A stretch of DNA of 10,172 bases from Nitrospirota bacterium (GTDB lineage: Bacteria; Nitrospirota; Nitrospiria; Nitrospirales; Nitrospiraceae). The number at the start of each line of letters is the position of its first letter. The first letter of the stretch is position 1. Under the pieces are notes generated by a model, which searched no databases, was not told the DNA's origin, and was given only the letters and a program-made list of their open reading frames with translations. Below, in pieces: positions 1-4,971 of this stretch. The stretch spans positions 1 to 10,172 of the forward strand of contig JACRQB010000276.1 in assembly GCA_016222925.1 (NCBI GenBank). Direction: 5' to 3'. The translations under genes were made by a program, and so were the position numbers.

Positions 1-99
1 GAGGCCTTCTCCCAATTGGGGAAGTTTACCTGCGCCGAAAATGATCAAGACTATGATCAAAATCAGCATTAATTCCATCCATCCAAATGAGCCGAACAT
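1..99 (-). CDS. tatA: Sec-independent (Tat) translocase TatA/TatE-family protein, N-terminal part only
   Basis: The first 33 codons are visible; the gene runs off the low-coordinate edge. The protein begins MFGSFGWMELMLILIIVLII and continues with FGAGKLPQLGEGL. This is the TatA pattern: a very short N-terminus, one hydrophobic helix (about residues 8-21), the FGxxKLPxLG hinge, then the start of an amphipathic helix. TatA proteins oligomerise in the cytoplasmic membrane to form the pathway that exports folded twin-arginine substrates. The ATG at 97-99 is preceded by GAGG (105-108) with a 5-nt spacer, which supports this start. The gene follows mnmA after a 142-nt gap, longer than most gaps here, so it may have its own promoter. 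TatA, TatB and TatE cannot be separated firmly from the N-terminus, but the FGAGKLP hinge fits TatA better than TatB. Confidence 0.85.
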   Translation of the reverse strand, partial: MFGSFGWMELMLILIIVLIIFGAGKLPQLGEGL

Positions 100-143
100 C
101 AGAACCTCAAAAGTATGTGATGAGTATAGACCTCGACTGGCAT

Positions 144-162
144 GTCCCTGGACGAGAGGGAC
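144..162 (-). other. small hairpin between mnmA and tatA
   Basis: GTCCCT (144-149) and AGGGAC (157-162) form a perfect 6-bp stem around a 7-nt loop. No run of T follows on either strand, so it is not a convincing intrinsic terminator. It would lie in the leader of a tatA transcript started from the candidate promoter at 190-217. Nothing else recognisable is present in 100-241. Confidence 0.2.
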
Positions 163-189
163 GCTTGCTCTGCATCCGTCGCTGCGAAG

Positions 190-217
190 GCTATAGGAAG
201 ATTACAGGACAAGTCAA
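190..217 (-). promoter_or_regulatory. candidate sigma70-type promoter for the tatA-family gene
   Basis: On the minus strand TTGACT (212-217) is followed after 16 nt by TATAGC (190-195). The first matches the -35 consensus at five of six positions and the second matches the -10 consensus at four of six. A transcript would start near 183 and leave a leader of about 84 nt before the tatA start. The site lies between the mnmA stop and tatA, where a promoter would make sense. It is a pattern match only. Confidence 0.3.
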
Positions 218-241
218 GAAGAAGAGAGCGATCGTGTTGGG

Positions 242-1324
242 TTAGAAGGGTTGGATAATTCCACCTCCGAGGACATGGTCGCCTTCATAGAAGACGGCGG
301 ATTGGCCAGGACTGAGTGCTCGTTGGGGCACCTGGAACTGAATGCGGAGGCTTGAGGAGTTCAATGGCGACAGAATAGCGGGTGTCGGGGGTGTCGCGTA
401 GCGGACTTTGACCTGAACTTCAGTGGATCGCTCCAATAAATGGGACGCAAAGAGGTTGAGGTCGCTCACCGTGCACTCGTGTCTGCGTAGGGATTCTTCT
501 GGGCCGAGCACGACGGTATTGGTCGCCGGCCGGACCTGTTGAACATAGAGCCGTTGTCCTGTGGCAATACCAAGGCCCCGGCGTTGACCAGGTGTGTAGA
601 ACGCAATTCCGTCGTGTCGGCCAAGCGGTTGCCCCATCTCATTGATAAAGAGGCCTGGTTGTTTGGCCTGGGGAAGCTCCTTCTCGATAAACGTACGGTA
701 GTCTCCTTGGGTGACAAAACAGATTTCCTGACTTTCCTTCAGCTCGTCGGCTGGGAGCCCCAAGGCCTCCGCCTCTTTCCACACGTCAGGCTTTCTCAGG
801 TGGCCCAGAGGGAAGAGGAGTTTGGGCAGCCAGTGAGGGTTAAGGCGGTAGAGAAAGTAGGTTTGATCCTTGCGATCATCGGTGGCCCGCGCCAGGACCG
901 GAGTGCCCTGATAGTTTTGGAGACGTGCGTAATGGCCAGTTGCGACGTAATTGATGTTGCGTGCGGTGGCCAGATCTATGAGGCCCCGAAGCTTCACTCT
1001 CTCGTTACAGCGGACACAGGGATTGGGTGTTGTGCCAGTCGTATAGCCGTGAAGAAAATCGTCAATCACTCCTTTCTGAAAGGTGTCACGGGTATCGATG
1101 ACTTCGTGAGAGATGTTGAGCAGTTTGGCGACATGCTTGGCGATGCCGACCTTGCAACAGCTTCGTTCTTGCCATTTTTTGGAGGTTGCGACGGTTTCGT
1201 CCTCGTGTTCCCATACCTGGAGGGTAATGCCGTGCACCTCGTAGCCCTGGTGCACGAGCAATGAAGCTGCGACAGAGCTGTCAACTCCGCCGCTCATACC
1301 GAGGAGGACGGTTGGACGAGTCAT
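242..1324 (-). CDS. mnmA: tRNA-specific 2-thiouridylase MnmA
   Basis: MnmA activates U34 of the Lys, Glu and Gln tRNAs with ATP and replaces the 2-oxygen with sulfur, giving s2U34 in the cytoplasm. The 360-aa product has the usual family length. Visible are the ATP-pyrophosphatase PP-loop SGGVDSS (residues 11-17), a CC pair (56-57), TPNPCVRCN (99-107) whose C106 aligns with the family's catalytic cysteine, ATGHYAR (128-134), DQTYFLY (153-159) and ESQEICF (197-203) whose C202 aligns with the second catalytic cysteine. The C-terminal half carries the PGQRRGLG motif and the final beta-barrel domain ending GGGII. The ATG at 1322-1324 gives the family N-terminus. No clear Shine-Dalgarno precedes it; a TACAAT (1334-1339) lies 10 nt upstream but has no good -35. 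It follows the second bactofilin after 36 nt and works on the same nucleotide as MnmE and MnmG, encoded upstream. Confidence 0.96.
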   Translation of the reverse strand: MTRPTVLLGMSGGVDSSVAASLLVHQGYEVHGITLQVWEHEDETVATSKKWQERSCCKVGIAKHVAKLLNISHEVIDTRDTFQKGVIDDFLHGYTTGTTPNPCVRCNERVKLRGLIDLATARNINYVATGHYARLQNYQGTPVLARATDDRKDQTYFLYRLNPHWLPKLLFPLGHLRKPDVWKEAEALGLPADELKESQEICFVTQGDYRTFIEKELPQAKQPGLFINEMGQPLGRHDGIAFYTPGQRRGLGIATGQRLYVQQVRPATNTVVLGPEESLRRHECTVSDLNLFASHLLERSTEVQVKVRYATPPTPAILSPLNSSSLRIQFQVPQRALSPGQSAVFYEGDHVLGGGIIQPF

Positions 1325-1360
1325 TGGACCGGTATTGTACTGGGAGGAGTCGGTAAAGGG

Positions 1361-1807
1361 CTAGAGGTCTACCACGCGAGTCTTGCCTCGATGGGACGCG
1401 AAATCATGCACGTTCTTCGGTGACGGTTGGCCGTCATCGACCCATTTATGAGCTCCCATATCACACATGCCATGGAAGTGTGCGCCATCTTCGATTGAAA
1501 TGCCCGGTGTACGAATGTCGCCGATGAGCACCCCAGGTTTAAGGATTTGAATTTTAGCCGTGGCTGTGACCGTTCCGTTGACCTTGCCGCTGGTCATGAG
1601 AGTGCCGGCGGAAAGAATGCCTTTGATCACCGCCTGCTCTCCAATAATGAGAGTCCCGGTGGTATGGACTTCGCCTTCAACACGGCCGTCGATTCGAATG
1701 GTTCCATCAAAGTTGAGGATACCCTTGAAATCGACTCCCTTTCCGAGGAAGGTGAAATTATCGCTGTCGCTGGTTTCCTGAGCGCTTTTGTCGCCTAGAG
1801 CCCACAT
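1361..1807 (-). CDS. bactofilin-family cytoskeletal protein (second copy)
   Basis: A 148-aa bactofilin (DUF583-type). These proteins polymerise without nucleotide into filaments through a right-handed beta-helix and serve as scaffolds for cell-wall, polarity or chromosome-positioning functions. The core at about residues 18-118 shows the short repeating turns rich in G, V and I, such as FLGKGVDFKG, GTIRIDGRVEGEVHT, GTLIIGEQAVIKG and the final SIEDGAHFHG. The N-terminal tail (about 17 residues) and the charged C-terminal tail (about 30 residues) are short and look disordered, as is usual. The ATG at 1805-1807 has an AAGGAG 12 nt upstream, a long spacing. It is clearly paralogous to the neighbouring bactofilin: GKGV-FKG, RIDG--EGE-HT, GTL/ILL-GE-AVI, TP--S-EDG are shared. 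Specific function is not predictable from sequence. Confidence 0.92.
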   Translation of the reverse strand: MWALGDKSAQETSDSDNFTFLGKGVDFKGILNFDGTIRIDGRVEGEVHTTGTLIIGEQAVIKGILSAGTLMTSGKVNGTVTATAKIQILKPGVLIGDIRTPGISIEDGAHFHGMCDMGAHKWVDDGQPSPKNVHDFASHRGKTRVVDL

Positions 1808-1937
1808 CAGTTGTTCTTGCTCCTTGTGACAAATCCGAGGAGGTGCTGTCCTTCAGTGGGATCGGACAGGAGAGAGGGGGGGCGTATTCGGTGTGAAGGA
1901 GCCTCCCCTCTGTGTGTCGTCTAGTGTATCACATGCT

Positions 1938-2432
1938 CTAGGCGGGAACCCTCCGGATAGCTGGTTCATTGGATGTCCCGACCGCATGGAGATGTGTGGT
2001 GTCACGTTGGGATGTGGAGGCGGATTCTTCCATCTCCAAGGTGCCATTGAAGAGGACCCCGTCTTCCATGGACAGCATGGGTGTGGTGACTCCGCCGTTG
2101 ATGATCGCCGGTGCCCGCAGCTTCATCTTGTCTCTGGCATGAATATCCCCTGTAATTTTCCCCTTACAGACGATCGTGCCGGCCGTTACTTTTGCTGTGA
2201 TGACGGCTTCTTCTCCAACTAAGAGGATACCATCGGTATGGATTTCCCCCTCAAGCGTCCCATCAATCCGGACGGTTCCGCTATAGGTGATTGTGCCCTT
2301 AAACATGACGCCTTTTCCGACGAACGCGCTGACGTCTTGGCCGGGTTCGTGGCGCATAGGTTCAAGGCTCGATCCATTGCCTTCAACATCAACCTCGTTG
2401 GAATGCCTACCGTCTTGCTTGTCCTTCCACAT
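1938..2432 (-). CDS. bactofilin-family cytoskeletal protein (first copy, after parB)
   Basis: A 164-aa bactofilin. After a polar, probably flexible N-terminal tail of about 34 residues, the beta-helix core spans roughly residues 35-134. It contains AFVGKGVMFKG, GTVRIDGTLEGEIHT, GILLVGEEAVI and ends SMEDGVLFNGTLEM; a polar C-terminal tail of about 30 residues follows. The open frame extends six codons further to a GTG, but I chose the ATG at 2430-2432 because a strong GAGGAGG (2440-2446) lies 7 nt before it. The gene begins 170 nt after the parB stop and is followed after 130 nt by a paralogue. Placement beside parAB suggests a link to chromosome segregation or polar positioning. That is inference from context and from Myxococcus, where bactofilins position ParABS components. 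Confidence 0.92.
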   Translation of the reverse strand: MWKDKQDGRHSNEVDVEGNGSSLEPMRHEPGQDVSAFVGKGVMFKGTITYSGTVRIDGTLEGEIHTDGILLVGEEAVITAKVTAGTIVCKGKITGDIHARDKMKLRAPAIINGGVTTPMLSMEDGVLFNGTLEMEESASTSQRDTTHLHAVGTSNEPAIRRVPA

Positions 2433-2439
2433 ACACTCG

Positions 2440-2446
2440 CCTCCTC
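2440..2446 (-). promoter_or_regulatory. strong ribosome binding site of the first bactofilin
   Basis: GAGGAGG on the minus strand with a 7-nt spacer to the ATG at 2430-2432. It decides this start over the upstream in-frame GTG at 2448-2450, which it follows too closely to serve. Confidence 0.7.
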
Positions 2447-2539
2447 TCACGATTTGGGCTAGGGGAATCCGACTGAAGGGCGGAATCCTTATCGTTAAGG
2501 GATATATCGGTCGGTTCCATCGAGATATTTAGCGGCCAT

Positions 2540-2590
2540 CTTGGTGAAAGCGCAATGAGAACCGTTTTTGGGCGCGTCAGGGGCACCAAG
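2540..2590 (-). other. long-range inverted repeat in the parB-bactofilin gap
   Basis: CTTGGTG (2540-2546) and CACCAAG (2584-2590) are perfectly complementary over 7 bp and enclose 37 nt. Inside, two GCGC copies (2550-2553, 2572-2575) could form a second short helix. A transcript reading from parB into the bactofilin would carry this structure just after the parB stop. No T-run follows, so it is not a standard terminator. It may be chance. I see no convincing promoter in the rest of 2433-2602. Confidence 0.2.
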
Positions 2591-2602
2591 GCACGATGAA
2601 AG

Positions 2603-3451
2603 TTAACTGAGCAGGGTCTCCACAACACCCTCAAGTTCAGCAGGAGAAAAATAATGAATGAGGATCTTCCCTCCTTGGTTGTGAGGGTGAATAGTTACCT
2701 TTGTGCCTAGCCGTTTCTGTAATCTAGCTTCGAGGTCTGCCCATGGGGAACTGTGAGGTGTTTTGTGCTGCCGCTTCTTTCCTGCTACGGTGGATTCCAC
2801 GAGTTTTTCTGTTTCCCTGACAGACAGAGCTCCAGATGCCACCATTTTGCCAATCTTTAACTGGTCTTCGGGGGATGAAAGGCCGAGGAGGGCTTTCGCG
2901 TGACCCGTTGTGAGGGTGCCTTCTTGGACGAGCTCCTGAAGCTCAGGATGGAGATGGATCAGCCGAACGAAGTTCGCCACGGAAGAACGATCACGACCGA
3001 CCTTCGTGGCAATGGCGTCTTGCGTGAGACCGAATTCATTCATCATACGCGAATAGGCTCGTGCCGTCTCCATGGGATTTAAGTCTTCGCGTTGGAGATT
3101 CTCAACCAATGCCAGCAAGAGTGACTCTTGATCACTGCAATTACGAATGACGACGGGAATGGTCTCTAGGCCAGCTTCTTTTGATGCGCGCCATCGGCGC
3201 TCTCCGGCGATCAGTTCGTAGATACCGTCCCCTTTTCGGCGGACCATAATCGGCTGAAGCACTCCGCTCTCCTTGATGGACGCAGCAAGTTCAGCGAGTT
3301 CGTCCGGCGGGAAGGTGTGCCGTGGTTGATAGCGATTGGGGACAATCGTCTCGATCCGTATCCTCTGTACATCGGTCGGCTCCGTAGATGGACTCAACTT
3401 GGAGGATGGGAGGAGGGCACCAAGGCCTTTACCGAGGGCTTTTTTCTCCAT
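2603..3451 (-). CDS. parB: chromosome-partition protein ParB (Spo0J family CTPase)
   Basis: ParB binds parS, uses CTP to close into a sliding clamp and loads onto DNA around the origin; ParA then moves the complex. The 282-aa product has the family's usual length. In order: the ParA-stimulating N-terminus KKALGKGLGALLP (residues 3-15), the N-domain with VPNRYQPR (37-44), GVLQPIMVR (63-71), the CTP-binding GERRWRA (83-89) and ENLQREDLNP (117-126), a helix-turn-helix at about 143-164 (TQDAIATKVGRDRSSVANFV), a basic linker near 224-232 and the C-terminal dimerisation domain from about 237. I chose the ATG at 3449-3451; a TTG two codons upstream is possible, and AAGGAG lies 10 nt before the ATG. 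The start overlaps the parA stop by 23 nt, so the two are probably translationally coupled. Two parS sites lie upstream. Confidence 0.96.
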   Translation of the reverse strand: MEKKALGKGLGALLPSSKLSPSTEPTDVQRIRIETIVPNRYQPRHTFPPDELAELAASIKESGVLQPIMVRRKGDGIYELIAGERRWRASKEAGLETIPVVIRNCSDQESLLLALVENLQREDLNPMETARAYSRMMNEFGLTQDAIATKVGRDRSSVANFVRLIHLHPELQELVQEGTLTTGHAKALLGLSSPEDQLKIGKMVASGALSVRETEKLVESTVAGKKRQHKTPHSSPWADLEARLQKRLGTKVTIHPHNQGGKILIHYFSPAELEGVVETLLS

Positions 3452-4205
3452 GGGCAATAAACTCCTTAGCTAAATGTACGTAAGACTGCGAGCCAGCTGA
3501 TGCGACGTTGTACAGGATTCCCGGTCGGCCGTAACTCGGAGCTTCTGCGAGGGAAACATTGCGCGGGATGACCGCGTGATACACCTTGTCAATGAAGTGA
3601 GAGCGCACTTGTTCGGCTACCTGTCTGGCTAAGCTGTTACGCGAGTCAAACATCGTCAGGATGATGCCCTCTAGGTCTAGGCTTGAGTTAAATGATTGAC
3701 GAACAAGATCGATGCTCCTGATGAGTCTGCTCAGACCTTCCATCGCATAATATTCACATTGGACCGGTATGAGAACCGAATCCGCGGCGGTAAGGGCATT
3801 AATGGTGAGAATTCCAAGGGCTGGAGGGCAATCTAGAAAAATAAAGTCATAGGTCTCTCTGATCTCGCTCATGATGGACTTGAGATGACTTTCGCGGCCT
3901 TCAATATTGACAAGCTCAACCTCAGCTCCTGCAAGATCCGCGTTTGCCGGCAGAAGTGAGAGTCCTGGAACCGATGTTTCCATTGAAGATTCTTGAATCG
4001 TGCTGATTTTAGCAAGACAACTGTACGTCGTGTTCTTTAAGGATCCGTGGTCAATGCCGAGACCGCTCGTGGCGTTTCCCTGTGGGTCCATATCGATGAG
4101 CAGAACGGATTTTCCTTCTAGGGCAATAGCGGATGAGAGATTTATCGCCGTAGTAGTCTTACCAACTCCGCCCTTTTGATTTGCAACCGCAACAACCTTT
4201 CCCAT
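3429..4205 (-). CDS. parA: chromosome-partition ATPase ParA (Soj family)
   Basis: ParA binds DNA non-specifically as an ATP-bound dimer and is released by ParB-stimulated hydrolysis, driving parS segregation. The 258-aa product starts MGKVVAVANQ and carries the deviant Walker A KGGVGKTT (residues 11-18, signature lysine K11, catalytic-loop K16), the A' motif IDMDPQGNAT (37-46), the Walker B region FIFLDCPP and the family hallmark SLAEAPSYGRP near the C-terminus. It has no N-terminal helix-turn-helix extension, so it is the chromosomal (type Ib-like) short form. The frame stays open 14 codons further upstream and reads FHVEQ through a parS site, but the ATG at 4203-4205 has AGGAG (4213-4217) 7 nt before it and gives the standard family N-terminus. 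It overlaps parB and follows rsmG after 55 nt. Confidence 0.96.
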   Translation of the reverse strand: MGKVVAVANQKGGVGKTTTAINLSSAIALEGKSVLLIDMDPQGNATSGLGIDHGSLKNTTYSCLAKISTIQESSMETSVPGLSLLPANADLAGAEVELVNIEGRESHLKSIMSEIRETYDFIFLDCPPALGILTINALTAADSVLIPVQCEYYAMEGLSRLIRSIDLVRQSFNSSLDLEGIILTMFDSRNSLARQVAEQVRSHFIDKVYHAVIPRNVSLAEAPSYGRPGILYNVASAGSQSYVHLAKEFIAHGEKSPR

Positions 4206-4212
4206 TGAGGAG

Positions 4213-4217
4213 CTCCT
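4213..4217 (-). promoter_or_regulatory. ribosome binding site of parA
   Basis: AGGAG with a 7-nt spacer to the ATG at 4203-4205. It places the parA start downstream of the parS palindrome rather than within the in-frame extension that crosses it. Confidence 0.7.
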
Positions 4218-4227
4218 ACAACAGAAT

Positions 4228-4243
4228 TGTTCCACGTGGAACA
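4228..4243. promoter_or_regulatory. parS: parS centromere site 1, upstream of parA
   Basis: TGTTCCACGTGGAACA is a perfect 16-bp palindrome and fits the chromosomal parS consensus known from Bacillus subtilis and many other phyla (TGTTnCACGTGnAACA type). It lies in the 55-nt gap between rsmG and parA, 22 nt before the parA start. ParB encoded 0.8 kb downstream is the expected ligand. Binding here could also influence parAB expression, which is inference. Confidence 0.93.
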
Positions 4244-4260
4244 CCAAGCGTGTGTTTCAT

Positions 4261-4920
4261 TTAGACTGAAGGCATAACAATGGAAATAACTCTCTTCCCA
4301 TATCCTTTCTGAAGTTGAAATCTGTGTTCACGCGATAATGACCAGTTGGAAGAAAGATCAGATAGGGGAATTGGTTGTGATGAGAATAGAATGGCTTTCC
4401 CTCCTTGTCGAAGGAGTTTCTGGCCATTTTCCAAAATTAAATCATGTTTCAAGGCACGAGTAGCCAAGTAGTCAAACGATCCGCATGGCATGCGTTCGTT
4501 TAAGAATCTCTCTAGAGTACCGTCGAATATATCAACATTTTCCAGTCGAAGAAGGCCGATGATGAAACGAAGGAAGGAGACCTTCTTTGCTACCGGCTCA
4601 ACGAGAGTCATGTGTATATCTAATCTAGCGAGTTTTAAAGGAATTCCTGGAAATCCAGCTCCTGTACCAACGTCAAGAAGTCGGGCCCCGACCTTGACCT
4701 CTTCAGCTCGGAGTGTGGCAAGAGAGTCCACAAAGTGTTTGATAATAATCTCATCATTTAACGTGATGCTTGTGAGATTGAATGATTGATTCCAGATCTG
4801 AAGCTGCTCAAGGTACACCATAAACTGTTGTACCTGTTCGGTACTGAGCGGGACTCCAATTTCGGCTGAACTTTCTTGCAGCAGTATTGAAGGCGAACTC
4901 GATTGTTCCACGTGGAACAA
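4261..4920 (-). CDS. rsmG: 16S rRNA (guanine-N7)-methyltransferase RsmG (GidB)
   Basis: RsmG uses S-adenosylmethionine to methylate N7 of G527 (E. coli numbering) in 16S rRNA near the decoding centre. The product of up to 219 aa shows WNQSFNLTSI (residues 43-52), HFVDSLAT (62-69), the SAM-binding LLDVGTGAGFPGIPLKLA (81-98), a VEP-K--FLR acidic-strand motif around 108-118 and a conserved RALK (154-157). Start choice is uncertain. The frame begins with TTG at 4918-4920, which merges with the second parS, giving MFHVEQ; a GTG three codons later lies inside the palindrome. Neither has a visible Shine-Dalgarno. The domain itself begins near residue 13, so either start gives a complete enzyme. It follows mnmG after 51 nt and precedes parA by 55 nt, the usual order. 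Confidence 0.94.
   Translation of the reverse strand: MFHVEQSSSPSILLQESSAEIGVPLSTEQVQQFMVYLEQLQIWNQSFNLTSITLNDEIIIKHFVDSLATLRAEEVKVGARLLDVGTGAGFPGIPLKLARLDIHMTLVEPVAKKVSFLRFIIGLLRLENVDIFDGTLERFLNERMPCGSFDYLATRALKHDLILENGQKLLRQGGKAILFSSQPIPLSDLSSNWSLSREHRFQLQKGYGKRVISIVMPSV
4904..4919. promoter_or_regulatory. parS: parS centromere site 2, overlapping the rsmG start
   Basis: A second exact copy of the palindrome TGTTCCACGTGGAACA, 676 bp from the first. It overlaps the putative TTG start and first codons of rsmG, where it reads FHVEQ in frame. Two perfect copies within 0.7 kb beside parAB make a functional ParB-loading site very likely. Confidence 0.93.
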
Positions 4921-4971
4921 TTACGCTGATGCTTGAGCGAGGTCAATAGGAAAGGTTGGTTCGATGAAATT

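Noticed and set aside
142..258. Plus-strand 38-codon open frame in the mnmA-tatA gap
   Set aside because: No ribosome site, arginine- and serine-rich translation without recognisable pattern, and it runs into the mnmA 3' end on the opposite strand.
539..1264. Plus-strand open frame of 241 codons
   Set aside because: It lies entirely antisense to mnmA, whose protein is strongly conserved; the translation resembles no family and has no supported start.
1846..1869. CTGTCC/GGACAG inverted repeat between the two bactofilins as a terminator
   Set aside because: Only 6 bp with a 12-nt loop and no T-run; a bactofilin gene follows on the same strand.
4216..4260. 14-codon minus-strand leader frame (MKHTLGVPRGTILL) starting right after the rsmG stop and ending at the parA ribosome site
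   Set aside because: It mostly reads through the parS palindrome and has no ribosome site of its own; most likely incidental.
4918..4946. TTGACC (4941-4946) as a -35 element before rsmG
   Set aside because: The correctly spaced -10 would be TAATTG, a poor match, and transcription would begin downstream of the only plausible rsmG start.
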